Origin: Sporobacter sp942492735
GTDB lineage: Bacteria; Bacillota; Clostridia; Oscillospirales; Oscillospiraceae
Assembly: GCA_942492735.1 (NCBI GenBank)
Contig: OW818648.1
Span: forward strand, 3,286,001-3,350,000
Length of the DNA: 64,000 nucleotides
Direction: 5' to 3'
The position numbers were made by a program, and so were the translations under genes. Numbering within the stretch: the stretch's first letter is position 1; each line of letters begins with the position of its first letter. Below, in pieces: positions 26,399 to 35,478 of the stretch. The notes under the pieces are model-generated. The model did not search any database. It was not told the origin of the DNA and saw only the letters and a program-made list of their open reading frames with translations.

Positions 26399-27829
26399 AT
26401 GAGTTTCCAGCCAGACAACAACGCTCTAAAAAATACTGTCCCGGAAAACTCAGACCTGGTCATAGATGCTGTCATAAAGGTCATTATAAAAGACAGCGGT
26501 CTGACCGCTTGTGTTCGTATCGTCCCGCCGGCTAATGGCGGTGCCGAAATCACAATGGATTCACTCATGAAGGCGGTTGTTAATGACAACGGGATAAAGA
26601 ACATTGATCTCATTAAGTTAAAAACTCTCGCTGCTCACCCTATTTATTATGATGATATTGTCGTCGCTTTGGGCGCAGAATCAATCTGCGGGATTGACGG
26701 GACAATTGATTTCTTGGTGCGGACTGAAAATATAAGCAAACCAAGGGAGTCTGAAAACGGCAAAATCGATTACTATGACCTCGACCTTATACAAAACGTC
26801 AGGGCCGGGCAGGTTCTATGTAACATAACACCGCCGACGGACGGAACGCCCGGTTATACTGTCAAAGGAGAAGTTATCCGACCAAAGCCAGGTAAAGTGG
26901 CGTCGTTTACTCTAGGTCCTAACACAGCAATGAGCGCTGAAGGCACACAGATAGTTTCGAAAATAGACGGACAGTTTGAGTATGACGGCAAAAAATTATC
27001 TGTCAATGATACGTACACCTTGAATCAGGATGTCGATACGTCGACCGGTAATATTACGGTGGCAGGTAATCTTATTATCCGCGGTATGGTAACGAGCGGC
27101 TTTAAGATTGAGGCAGGCGGATACATCAATGTCATCGGTGTCGTTGATTCAGCAAACATCATTGCCGGCAAGGATTTAAGTCTTAAAGGCGGAGCGAACA
27201 GCAGCAAGATCAGTTGCGGCGGAAACTTTGTATGCCGGTTTATCGAAAACTGCGATGTCTTTGTCAAGGGTGAAATGAGAGCGGAATATATACTAAACAG
27301 CATTATCCGCTGCAAAAAAAACCTCAGGACGGAAGGCGCCATTTCCAAAATTATAGGCGGCACATGCATCGTCATGCAGAATGTGGAATCTCGTACCATT
27401 GGCTCCGCTGCCGGCATTAAAACGAAGATATCAATCGGCAGCGACCCAGAACTCGTTGAACGTCAGCACGCGCTCATGGATCAAATACCGGAGCTTGAAA
27501 AGCAGATGAAGGGCCTCGAACCGCTCTTGAAGCTCCTGCACCAGCTTGAAGCGTCAAACCGGCTTGATAAGGAAAAAGCACAAATGCTCGAGAAAGCAAC
27601 CTTTAGTTATAAGATGCAGACCGACCAGCTCGACAGCGCAAAGAGAGAACTGGAAGAAATCAGCGACGGGATTTTCAGTAAGAACTACGGGAAAGTCCTC
27701 TGCTCCGGTATCATTTACCCCGGAACAATTGTAACGATCGGCTCGGCAAATTATACCGTCACCCAAAATCTGATGAACACCTCTCTGTATCTTCATGAAG
27801 GCGCCGTCGCTTTTGGCTCTGTCAGATAA
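26399..27829 (+). CDS. FapA family protein (DUF342)
   Basis: This protein of 476 residues belongs to the FapA/DUF342 family. An N-terminal segment with DGTIDFLVRTEN leads into the central beta-helix-like repeats (GNITVAGNLIIRGMVTSGFKIEAGG... and later VKGEMRAEYILNSIIRC). A coiled-coil follows near the C terminus (about residues 360-425). Members bind polymers or polar structures, and FapA in Vibrio is linked to the flagellar pole; the role here is unknown. GGAGG at 26385-26389 sits 9 bp before ATG 26399, so the longer frame from 26375 is unlikely. Confidence 0.85.
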   Translation: MSFQPDNNALKNTVPENSDLVIDAVIKVIIKDSGLTACVRIVPPANGGAEITMDSLMKAVVNDNGIKNIDLIKLKTLAAHPIYYDDIVVALGAESICGIDGTIDFLVRTENISKPRESENGKIDYYDLDLIQNVRAGQVLCNITPPTDGTPGYTVKGEVIRPKPGKVASFTLGPNTAMSAEGTQIVSKIDGQFEYDGKKLSVNDTYTLNQDVDTSTGNITVAGNLIIRGMVTSGFKIEAGGYINVIGVVDSANIIAGKDLSLKGGANSSKISCGGNFVCRFIENCDVFVKGEMRAEYILNSIIRCKKNLRTEGAISKIIGGTCIVMQNVESRTIGSAAGIKTKISIGSDPELVERQHALMDQIPELEKQMKGLEPLLKLLHQLEASNRLDKEKAQMLEKATFSYKMQTDQLDSAKRELEEISDGIFSKNYGKVLCSGIIYPGTIVTIGSANYTVTQNLMNTSLYLHEGAVAFGSVR

Positions 27830-27839
27830 AAAAAATAAA

Positions 27840-27863
27840 AACCGGCTGTCAAGCCGGTTTTTT
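27840..27863 (+). terminator. Terminator of the fapA-like gene
   Basis: AACCGGCT/AGCCGGTT (loop GTCA) is followed by a T tract, 10 bp after the stop codon. Confidence 0.9.
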
Positions 27864-27885
27864 GGGATAATCGTGAGGTGATTAT

Positions 27886-28563
27886 TTGGATCTTCAATCT
27901 GTAACAACATCATCGGTCATCCTGCGGCTTGTTCTGGCCGCTGTATTTGGAGGCGTTATAGGTTTTGAGCGCGAATCGACAAAAAAACCAGCCGGACTGC
28001 GCACGCATATGCTTATCTGCATCGGCTCTGCGCTTGTCATGCTGACAGGTCAGTATATTTACGAAACAGTCGCACCCGGCGTTGATCCGGCACGGCTCGG
28101 TGCACAGGTGGTTTCCGGGATTGGCTTCCTCGGTATCGGCACGATCATCGTTGTTGGCCGTCAGCATGTCAGAGGGCTGACGACAGCCGCCGGTCTGTGG
28201 GCTTCGGCCTGTATGGGACTGGCGATCGGCATTGGCTTCTATGCAGCCGCCGCTGTCGGCGGGGTTTTGATTTTTATTGTTGAAACCGTCCTGCGAAAGC
28301 TTGACGGATACATTTCAACCTTCTCCAGGACGCTCAATCTCTATATCGAGATTGATCACAGTGCAAGCGTCATTCCCCTGCAGGAACTGATCTCTACCCG
28401 TTACGCAAAGATTCAAAACATGGTGATGACGCATGACCACGCTGTGAAAGCAGATGCGATCGGACTGATTTTTTATCTGAGATTGAAGGAAAAAACAGAA
28501 CACATGAAAATCATCACCGAGCTTATGACCTTGGACGGCGTGAAGTTCGTTCAGGAGGTCTAG
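27886..28563 (+). CDS. MgtC/SapB family membrane protein
   Basis: This 225-residue protein has an N-terminal MgtC domain of about five helices (GGVIGFERESTKKPAGLRTHM; GIGFLGIGTIIVVGRQHVRGLTTAAGLW). A cytoplasmic ACT-like C-terminal domain starts at about residue 145. MgtC proteins are linked to growth at low magnesium and to F-ATPase control in pathogens; in Clostridia the role is less clear. The start is TTG 27886, with GAGGTG 7 bp upstream. Confidence 0.93.
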   Translation: MDLQSVTTSSVILRLVLAAVFGGVIGFERESTKKPAGLRTHMLICIGSALVMLTGQYIYETVAPGVDPARLGAQVVSGIGFLGIGTIIVVGRQHVRGLTTAAGLWASACMGLAIGIGFYAAAAVGGVLIFIVETVLRKLDGYISTFSRTLNLYIEIDHSASVIPLQELISTRYAKIQNMVMTHDHAVKADAIGLIFYLRLKEKTEHMKIITELMTLDGVKFVQEV

Positions 28564-28610
28564 TCGGTAGAAGCAGCCTTTAGGATACCTCGCTCAACGC
28601 CATCTGCCGT

Positions 28611-28682
28611 TGTAGGGAACGGTCTTGACCGTTCCTCTCCGAGGCATACGCAGGAGTGGAATGGGCAAGCCCATTCCTTACA
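28611..28682. repeat. 72-bp double-hairpin repeat, copy 2
   Basis: It has the same 72-bp architecture as 19509-19580. Its second hairpin is GGAATGGGCAAGCCCATTCC, where two stem pairs changed from A-T to G-C on both sides, so pairing is kept. It lies between the mgtC gene and a terminator. Confidence 0.8.
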
Positions 28683-28694
28683 GTAGTATACGAT

Positions 28695-28737
28695 GTAATA
28701 ACACAGAGGCTGCCTGAGGCAGCCTCTGTGTTATTAC
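28695..28737. terminator. Bidirectional terminator between mgtC and hcp
   Basis: A perfect 20-bp stem (28695-28714 with 28718-28737) with a 3-nt loop sits between convergent genes and ends in TTATTA on both strands. Confidence 0.85.
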
Positions 28738-28747
28738 AAGCTATTCT

Positions 28748-30325
28748 TTATAACTTGAGGATTTTCTTTAGATCCTCATCTGGTGTGGAGATCGGCGAGA
28801 TGCTGAAGTTCTCGACGAGGAAGTTCAGGACATTCGGTGAAACGAAGGCCGGGAGTGTGGGCCCGAGGTAAATGTTTTTTATACCGAGAGCCAGCAGGGT
28901 CAGCAGGATGCAGACGGCCTTCTGCTCGTACCAGGAGAGCACCATTGTCAGCGGGAGATCATTGACACCGCAGCCGAATGCTTCGGCGAGGGCGACAGCG
29001 ACTTTGATGGCGCTGTAAGCGTCATTGCACTGGCCCATATCCATGATGCGCGGGAGTCCGCCGATTGTACCGAGGTCGAGATCGTTAAACCGGTATTTGC
29101 CGCAGGCAAGCGTCAGGATCACGGTATCCTTCGGGGTTTTCTGAACAAACTCGGTGTAATAGTTGCGGCCCGGCTTTGCGCCGTCACAGCCGCCGACTAA
29201 GAAGAAGTGTTTGATCGCTCCGGCTTTGACGGCGTCAATAACTGTCCCGGCGACAGACAGGACTGCGCCATGGCCGAAGCCTGTTGTAACCGACGTGCCG
29301 CCGTTGATGCCTGTCATGACCGTGTCTTCTTTGTATCCGCCGAGCTCAAGTGCCTTTTTGATAACCGGCGCATAATCTTTATCATCATCAATATGGACAA
29401 GTCCAGGATAAGCGACGAGCTCTGTTGTGAAGATGCGGTCGCGGTAGCTGTCTTTGGGCGGCATGAGGCAGTTTGTTGTAAACAGGACTGCGCCGGGGAT
29501 GTCGGCAAATTCCTTCTGCTGGTTCTGCCAGGCTGTGCCGAAATTGCCTTTGAGCTGCGGATACGCCTTCAGCTTGGGATAAGCGTGTGCGGGCAACATC
29601 TCGCCGTGGGTATAAACGTTGATGCCCTTCCCTTTTGTCTGCTCAAGAAGCTGATAGAGGTCGTAGAGATCATGACCTGTGATAACAATGAACGGGCCTT
29701 TTTCTATTGTCATAGGGACTGTTGTCGGTACGGGCGTGCCGTAGGACTCTGTGTTGGCGCGGTCGAGCATCTCCATGCATTTGAGGTTAATATTGCCAAC
29801 TTCCATCACGACAGGCAGCAGGTCACCCATAACTGCGTCCGTATTGCCGATTGCCTGAAGGCCTTTAAAGAACATATTGTCGACGTCGGCATCATGATAA
29901 CCGAGTGCGAGTGCATGATAAGCGTAGGCGGCAACGCCACGCAAGCCGAGCAGGATCAAAGATTTGAGCGAGCGTATGTCTTCATCGGCGCTCCACAGCT
30001 TTAAGGGCGCTGTTTCGGTGTCACAGTCGAGACTGAGAGACGGGTCGGCAGCTTTTTGTTCTGCTTTTACAGCGCTGATAAGAATGTTTGTCGAGTCGCT
30101 GTCGAAGCTCACATTTGTGATGGTGGTGAAAAGACCTTCGATCATGATTTTAACCGCTGCTTTTGTCGGGGTCTTATTGGTATACGCACAGGCCAGACCG
30201 ATCAGCTCTTTTGTCAAAGCATCCTGAAGAAGCGAGACGTCCTCCGTCTTACCGCAGACACCAGCCTTGCCGGTGCAGGCCTTTCCGCCGGCCGCCTGTT
30301 CACACTGAAAACAAAACATACTCAT
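28748..30325 (-). CDS. hcp: Hybrid cluster protein (hydroxylamine reductase)
   Basis: This 525-residue Hcp has N-terminal cluster ligands C5, C8, C17 and C24 (CX2CX8CX6C, anaerobe-type) and the hybrid-cluster ligand regions further on (for example ITGHDLYDLYQLLEQTKGK, TNCLMPP, LVGGCDGAKPG). Hcp detoxifies nitric oxide or hydroxylamine in the cytoplasm of anaerobes. ATG 30325 follows AGGAGG by 9 bp; the longer frame from 30361 has no such site. It is the second gene after a Fe-S protein gene, and a divergent HcpR-like regulator lies upstream. Confidence 0.96.
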   Translation of the reverse strand: MSMFCFQCEQAAGGKACTGKAGVCGKTEDVSLLQDALTKELIGLACAYTNKTPTKAAVKIMIEGLFTTITNVSFDSDSTNILISAVKAEQKAADPSLSLDCDTETAPLKLWSADEDIRSLKSLILLGLRGVAAYAYHALALGYHDADVDNMFFKGLQAIGNTDAVMGDLLPVVMEVGNINLKCMEMLDRANTESYGTPVPTTVPMTIEKGPFIVITGHDLYDLYQLLEQTKGKGINVYTHGEMLPAHAYPKLKAYPQLKGNFGTAWQNQQKEFADIPGAVLFTTNCLMPPKDSYRDRIFTTELVAYPGLVHIDDDKDYAPVIKKALELGGYKEDTVMTGINGGTSVTTGFGHGAVLSVAGTVIDAVKAGAIKHFFLVGGCDGAKPGRNYYTEFVQKTPKDTVILTLACGKYRFNDLDLGTIGGLPRIMDMGQCNDAYSAIKVAVALAEAFGCGVNDLPLTMVLSWYEQKAVCILLTLLALGIKNIYLGPTLPAFVSPNVLNFLVENFSISPISTPDEDLKKILKL

Positions 30326-30420
30326 TGTTGATTTCCTCCTAAAATTTTTATTATAAAACATAAGTAAAACGCATATTTACGTGAGGCCGCCGCCGCTATC
30401 CCTTTATTGGAGTGGTATTT

Positions 30421-31119
30421 TTATTCATCCAAGATTTTGCCGTCTGTTGAGATGACGACGACCTTCCACGGGATGAACTTGCCGCTGTTCTGCATTGCTC
30501 TCTTCACTGCGTTTTCGATGCCGCCGCAGCAGGGGACTTCCATGCGGACGACTGTGACGCTTTTAATATTGTTTCTCTTAATGATTTCCGTGAGCTTCTC
30601 GGCGTAATCTCCCTCGTCTAGCTTCGGACAGCCGATCAACGTAATGTGGTTTCGAATAAACTTTTTATGGAAATCGCCGTACGCAAAGGCAGAGCAGTCT
30701 GCTGCGACGAGTAAGTTGGCGTTATCAAAATAAGGGGCATTCACGGGCACTAATTTGATTTGAACGGGCCATTGTGTTAATTCGCTGGAGGCCGGTTCAT
30801 GGCTTACAGTATCATGATGTGCTCTCTCGAGTTTCTTCGCATTTGATCCGGGACAGCCGCATGGGACCAGCTCCTTTTGTTGGGCTTTTGACGCCATCAC
30901 GGCAGCATGGTCATACGCCGGCGCTTCTCTCTCCTCGAAGCTGATCGCACCTGTCGGACATGCGGGGAGGCAGTCTCCCAAACCGTCACAGTAATCGTCA
31001 CGCGTCAGTTTGGCAATGCCGTCTATCATTTTGATTGCGCCTTCATGGCAAGCCGCCGCACACTGTCCGCAGCCGTTGCATTTATCTTCTTCTATTTTAA
31101 TGATCTTTCTGAGCATCAT
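30421..31119 (-). CDS. Ferredoxin-like 4Fe-4S protein paired with Hcp
   Basis: This 232-residue protein has two N-terminal 4Fe-4S motifs: CNGCGQCAAACHEGA and the variant CDGLGDCLPACPTGA. A C-terminal domain with further cysteines follows (VPCGCPG, ADCSAFA, IGCPKLD, VPCCGGI). Proteins of this layout commonly sit next to hcp in Clostridia and are thought to supply it with electrons. An AGGAGG ribosome binding site precedes ATG codons 31119 and 31116. It is the first gene of the hcp operon, with 95 bp between its stop and the hcp start. Confidence 0.88.
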   Translation of the reverse strand: MMLRKIIKIEEDKCNGCGQCAAACHEGAIKMIDGIAKLTRDDYCDGLGDCLPACPTGAISFEEREAPAYDHAAVMASKAQQKELVPCGCPGSNAKKLERAHHDTVSHEPASSELTQWPVQIKLVPVNAPYFDNANLLVAADCSAFAYGDFHKKFIRNHITLIGCPKLDEGDYAEKLTEIIKRNNIKSVTVVRMEVPCCGGIENAVKRAMQNSGKFIPWKVVVISTDGKILDE

Positions 31120-31173
31120 CGGATACCTCCTTGATTTATTGTCCTCATCGTACTACAATGAGCGAAGGCTGTA

Positions 31174-31189
31174 TGTTGTATTTACAACA
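31174..31189. promoter_or_regulatory. Palindromic Crp/Fnr-type operator in the hcp/hcpR intergenic region
   Basis: TGTTGT-ATTT-ACAACA is a perfect inverted repeat, centred about 60 bp upstream of the Fe-S gene start and about 50 bp upstream of the regulator start. Its size and spacing suit a Crp/Fnr dimer. Confidence 0.65.
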
Positions 31190-31229
31190 CAGAAAAATAT
31201 TTAAAATTATTATGGTGTAGGTGACAACG

Positions 31230-31907
31230 ATGACCAAATATCTTTCGGTACTAAAAAAATGCCCGTTGTTTTCGGAAATCGATGAAACGAATATTGAGCA
31301 GATCCTTCCCTGCCTTTCAGCTACCGTCCGGCAGGCTGAAAAAAACACGTTCATTTTTTCTGCCGACGACAGCATCACCACCGTGGGGCTGATTCTCAGC
31401 GGCAGCGTTCACATCATCAGTGAGGATTTTTGGGGCAGAAAAGATATTCTCTCTCAGCTGGGTCCTGGTGAGCTTTTCGCGGAATCCTTTTCCTGTGCCC
31501 ATATTGACAAGCTCCCCATCAGCGTGTTCGCTGTGGAGATGACCGAGGTTATGCTGTTAAATTGCCGGAAAATTATAAGAACCTGCTCAACAGCCTGTAT
31601 ATTTCATACGCAGCTCATTTCCAACATGCTGCAGATAATCGCAAATAAAAACATCAGTCTGATGCAGAAGATTGAACAGATGTCCAAGCGTACGACGCGC
31701 GAAAAGCTTCTGGCTTATCTTTCATCTGAAGCACAAAAAGCGGGACGCAAAAATTTCGAGATTCCGTTCAACCGACAGGAGATGGCCGACTATCTCGCCG
31801 TCGACCGCAGCGCGATGTCGTCTGAGCTCAGTAAAATGCGCGATGAGGGATTATTGGATTTCGACCACTGCAATTTCGAACTAAAAGCTTGGATAATCAG
31901 ACGATGA
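31230..31907 (+). CDS. Crp/Fnr family regulator, HcpR-like
   Basis: This 225-residue regulator has an N-terminal cyclic-nucleotide-binding-like fold (LILSGSVHIISEDFWGRKDILSQLGPGELF...) and a C-terminal helix-turn-helix (NRQEMADYLAVDRSAMSSELSKM). It is transcribed away from the hcp operon, across a palindrome. By analogy with HcpR it should activate hcp under nitrosative stress. That analogy is from context, not from a tested site. ATG 31230 has GTAGGTG 7 bp upstream and is preferred over GTG 31221. Confidence 0.9.
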   Translation: MTKYLSVLKKCPLFSEIDETNIEQILPCLSATVRQAEKNTFIFSADDSITTVGLILSGSVHIISEDFWGRKDILSQLGPGELFAESFSCAHIDKLPISVFAVEMTEVMLLNCRKIIRTCSTACIFHTQLISNMLQIIANKNISLMQKIEQMSKRTTREKLLAYLSSEAQKAGRKNFEIPFNRQEMADYLAVDRSAMSSELSKMRDEGLLDFDHCNFELKAWIIRR

Positions 31908-32051
31908 GCCGTTACTTTTTTAGGTTATAATGAACATTTTTTTATTTCCCCATAGTTTTCACTTTTCAATACCTCAGTATTTCTGTAATTGTGGCGATAA
32001 ATAGATTATATGAGCTTATATCAATGACGAGGTTATGATCGGAGGGGTTTT

Positions 32052-33374
32052 ATGAAAAAGCGCGCTGTTTCATTTATCATGTTAGGTATCCTGGCGGTCA
32101 GCATCCTGCCGGTATATGCATCTGCTGCCGGAAGCCTGACGAACTTTGTTAAGACGAAAACATACACGGCGGGCCTGTTTACTGATGTCGCTGACCAATG
32201 GTTTGCCTCCGAGGTTAAAGCGTCTTATGAATATACCCTGGTAGACGGCACATCTCCTACAACTTATTCGCCCGAAAATAATCTGACAATATCTGAGGCA
32301 ATAAAGCTCGCTGCATGTATGAACGACATTTACAATAACGGCACTTTAACGCTTAATAAGGGCGAGCCTATATGGTATCAGACGTATGTCGATTACGCGC
32401 TGTCTCACGGCATCATAAAAGCGCCTTTTCCAGATTACGCGGCTTATGCGACGCGAGCGGTCATGGCTGATATTTTTGCAAACGCTTTACCGGAACAAGC
32501 ATTAGCGCCGATTAATGATATCGATAACAATACGATTCCCGATGTCTCTGTGACCCATATATACGGCGCTGCCATTTATCTTCTTTACAGGGCTGGAATC
32601 TTAGCAGGCATCGATGAAACCCACACCTATAAGCCCGATGACAATATCACCCGCGCTGAAACTGCTGCTATTGTAACGCGCATGGCGGGCATCGACAGAG
32701 TATCTTTCACAATGTCCGAAAATGAAATGCCGTCAGATCCCCCGCAAACGACGGTATACAGCATTACTGCAGCACCGCCGATAGTAACGGTCGAAAAGGA
32801 TGCGCAGGCTGCGGTCAATTTCACCGTCAACGCACTTGGTTTTAGCAAAATCATCCCCGCAATTGACGATTCATCTGTTGCCTCATGTACCTGGGGTATA
32901 CCGAGCGGCAAGGAATTTCCGCTGACGATAATCGGTCTTTCAGCCGGAACGACAGACATAACAGTCGGGCTTTTTGATGAAAGCAATAATGTCCTTGCAG
33001 AAGCAACAGTCACCGTGACAGTCACCGGCGGCAGCGCCACAACCACAGGAGCATTCTTCCCCGGCTATTATCCCGTGCCGGATTACGGGGTATATGTTGG
33101 CACAACTCCTAACGTCATATTGTACGACGCTTTAAACGGGTCCACCTTTTACGCTTATAAAATTGCGGCTTTGACCGTCAATATGGATTACGCGGTAAAC
33201 GGATACATGACGTTACTCGAGCAGCATGGATTTTCATTTGATTCGTCATTTACCAACAAAGACGGTGATATTATCTACGCATACAAGAACACAACCTATC
33301 ACTTGAGGGTATTACTGACAAATACAAAAATGAATGGTGTGTCGAGTATCGTTGTAAAGGCATCTCCTTTTTGA
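32052..33374 (+). CDS. SLH-domain surface protein (tandem paralogue A)
   Basis: This 440-residue secreted protein has a signal peptide (MKKRAVSFIMLGILAVSILP, cut near ASAAG). Three SLH repeats follow (about residues 37-215), ending ITRAETAAIVTRMAG. A bacterial Ig-like stretch (about 235-330) and a C-terminal domain of about 100 residues opening FFPGYYPVPDYGVYVG complete it. I do not recognise the C-terminal domain. The next gene is a paralogue with the same N and C termini plus a protease inserted between them. GGAGG precedes ATG 32052 by about 6 bp. Confidence 0.88.
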   Translation: MKKRAVSFIMLGILAVSILPVYASAAGSLTNFVKTKTYTAGLFTDVADQWFASEVKASYEYTLVDGTSPTTYSPENNLTISEAIKLAACMNDIYNNGTLTLNKGEPIWYQTYVDYALSHGIIKAPFPDYAAYATRAVMADIFANALPEQALAPINDIDNNTIPDVSVTHIYGAAIYLLYRAGILAGIDETHTYKPDDNITRAETAAIVTRMAGIDRVSFTMSENEMPSDPPQTTVYSITAAPPIVTVEKDAQAAVNFTVNALGFSKIIPAIDDSSVASCTWGIPSGKEFPLTIIGLSAGTTDITVGLFDESNNVLAEATVTVTVTGGSATTTGAFFPGYYPVPDYGVYVGTTPNVILYDALNGSTFYAYKIAALTVNMDYAVNGYMTLLEQHGFSFDSSFTNKDGDIIYAYKNTTYHLRVLLTNTKMNGVSSIVVKASPF

Positions 33375-33512
33375 ACAATAGTATATATTTACCATTTATG
33401 ATAATATTTTTTATTTTCTCGCTGCGCTGCTATTAAATATCTCTGTAATATAACGATATATAGAATATTGAATCTTATTTCTCGGTGACGTGTTATGATC
33501 GGAGGCATTTAT

Positions 33513-35402
33513 TTGAAAAAACGTGTTATTTCTATTGTCATGATACTGGTTTTAGCCCTATGCATTTTACCGCTGAATGCTGCAGCCGGAACGCTGTCCA
33601 ACTTCTTGAAGTCTAAAACATATGCAACAGGTCAGTTTTCTGATGTGTCTAACCAGTGGTTTGCGCCCTTTGTCCAGACGTCCTTCGAGTATAGCCTCAT
33701 GGAGGGCACAAGCCCTACCACCTTTTCACCTGAAAAAAACCTGACGATCGGCGAAGCAGTTAAACTCGCAGCATGCCTGCATAGCGTCTACAATACAGGT
33801 ACAACAAGCTTTGCAAAGGGTATTACTCCCTGGTATCAGCCATATGTCGACTACGCACTCTCTAACGGTATCATACAGGCAAATTATTCTAATTATACAG
33901 CTTATGCCACGCGATCTGACATGGCTGTCATTTTCGCCCGTGCATTACCCGCGGAAGCAATGACACCGATTAATAAAATCGATGATAATACCATACCCGA
34001 CGTATCTAACAGCTATACATATGGCGCCGCGGTTTATACGCTTTACAGAGCCGGTATATTATCGGGCAGCGGCGACAACCACGCTTATAATCCGAACAAC
34101 AATATTACACGCGCGGAGGTCGCAACAATAGTCGCGCACATGGCCGGCGTCAACAGAACATCTTTCACAATTTCCTCGACAGAACTGTCAAAAACAGAAA
34201 TCGCGGCAAAATGTTCACCAGCAGTATTTTATATTGAGGTTTATGATCAGAAAGGCGCGATACTCGGAAGCGCAAGCGGCTTCTTTATCAGCAGTTCGGG
34301 CCTTGCCGTTACAAACTACCACGTTATTGACGGCGCTTCTTCCGCAAAAATAACGACAAAAGACTTAAAGACATATGTCGTTGCCGGCGTTTATGATTAC
34401 AGTATAACAAACGACCTTGCTCTTCTGCAGATCAACGGCAGTGGTTTTCCGTTTCTTGCTACCGGAGACTCGACAGCACTCCAGACCGGGGCGGATATTT
34501 TTGCCATCGGTTACCCGCGCGGTATTGACCAGACATTTACGGACGGTACAGTGACAAATGCCGCGCACATACTCGGCGGTGTCAGCGTCATCTTAAATAA
34601 CGCCCAAATTTCACCCGGCAGCAGCGGCGGGGCACTCGTCAACACAAAAGGTCAGGTCATCGGCGTCACATCAGGCTCTTACACCGAGACGCAGAATGTC
34701 AATTACGCCGTCCCGATTCATTTGACACAAGGCATGAAACAAACAAATTATGTACCACTGTCATCGATTGCACAAACGCCAAAACTTACAGTCACTGCTG
34801 CACCAACAACAGTATCGGTAGCCAAAGGCGCGCAAACCACCCTTACCGCAACGGCTAGTTCAGATAATTTTGATTCGATATCTTATGTCGTCGAAGATAA
34901 ATCAATAGTTTCATGTTCTTGGGGCAGTTGGAACGGTAATTCTATTCCGCTGATGATGACAGGCCTCAAAGCCGGAACAACAACTTTATATATAGGACTG
35001 CTTGATGCGAGTGATAATATGCTTGCCGAAACCTCTGTGAGCGTTACGGTTATCGGCAGCGGCAGTACGACCGTTGGTTATTATGCGGGGTATTATCCGA
35101 TACCCGATTTCGGATCATTTACAGGTACTCCTTTATACGATTCGTGGTATGATCCGTCAACCGACGGCATGGGTTATTATTATGAGAACGATCTCATCCC
35201 AATGAACCCGGTGGATTATGTGACAGGCTATGCCAATTTATTGACGAATGCCGGCTGCGTTTATAGTGATTCTTTTACAAACGACGACGGTTTTACAGTC
35301 CTGGTCTACGAGTACGGTCCGAGTAATTTGAATATCATGTACGGTTTGACATATAATAACGGCGTTTATTACATGATGATACTTATTATACCTATAGATT
35401 AG
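33513..35402 (+). CDS. SLH-anchored trypsin-like serine protease (tandem paralogue B)
   Basis: This 629-residue secreted protein has a signal peptide and three SLH repeats (about 40-215). An S1C/DegP-like protease domain follows, with the full triad His270 (TNYHV), Asp301 (ITNDLALL) and Ser371 (GSSGG). The Ig-like stretch and the same C-terminal domain as paralogue A (YYAGYYPIPDFG) end it. No PDZ domain is present. I place the start at TTG 33513, because GGAGG lies 7 bp upstream and the spacing matches paralogue A. It probably processes proteins at the cell surface. Confidence 0.9.
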   Translation: MKKRVISIVMILVLALCILPLNAAAGTLSNFLKSKTYATGQFSDVSNQWFAPFVQTSFEYSLMEGTSPTTFSPEKNLTIGEAVKLAACLHSVYNTGTTSFAKGITPWYQPYVDYALSNGIIQANYSNYTAYATRSDMAVIFARALPAEAMTPINKIDDNTIPDVSNSYTYGAAVYTLYRAGILSGSGDNHAYNPNNNITRAEVATIVAHMAGVNRTSFTISSTELSKTEIAAKCSPAVFYIEVYDQKGAILGSASGFFISSSGLAVTNYHVIDGASSAKITTKDLKTYVVAGVYDYSITNDLALLQINGSGFPFLATGDSTALQTGADIFAIGYPRGIDQTFTDGTVTNAAHILGGVSVILNNAQISPGSSGGALVNTKGQVIGVTSGSYTETQNVNYAVPIHLTQGMKQTNYVPLSSIAQTPKLTVTAAPTTVSVAKGAQTTLTATASSDNFDSISYVVEDKSIVSCSWGSWNGNSIPLMMTGLKAGTTTLYIGLLDASDNMLAETSVSVTVIGSGSTTVGYYAGYYPIPDFGSFTGTPLYDSWYDPSTDGMGYYYENDLIPMNPVDYVTGYANLLTNAGCVYSDSFTNDDGFTVLVYEYGPSNLNIMYGLTYNNGVYYMMILIIPID

Positions 35403-35427
35403 CTTTCATCTTAAAATCTCAATATTT

Positions 35428-35465
35428 TTTAAGGAGGTATCTTTTTTATAAGATGGCTCCTTAAA
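35428..35465. terminator. Bidirectional terminator between the SLH protease and dinB
   Basis: TTTAAGGAG/CTCCTTAAA encloses an inner ATCTT/AAGAT stem. It lies between convergent genes, with T-rich flanks on both strands. Confidence 0.7.
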
Positions 35466-35478
35466 TTTCATCTCCGGC

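Noticed and set aside
29207..30004. Plus-strand frame of 265 codons opposite hcp
   Set aside because: The hcp frame carries all cluster ligands. The antisense frame is compositional shadow.
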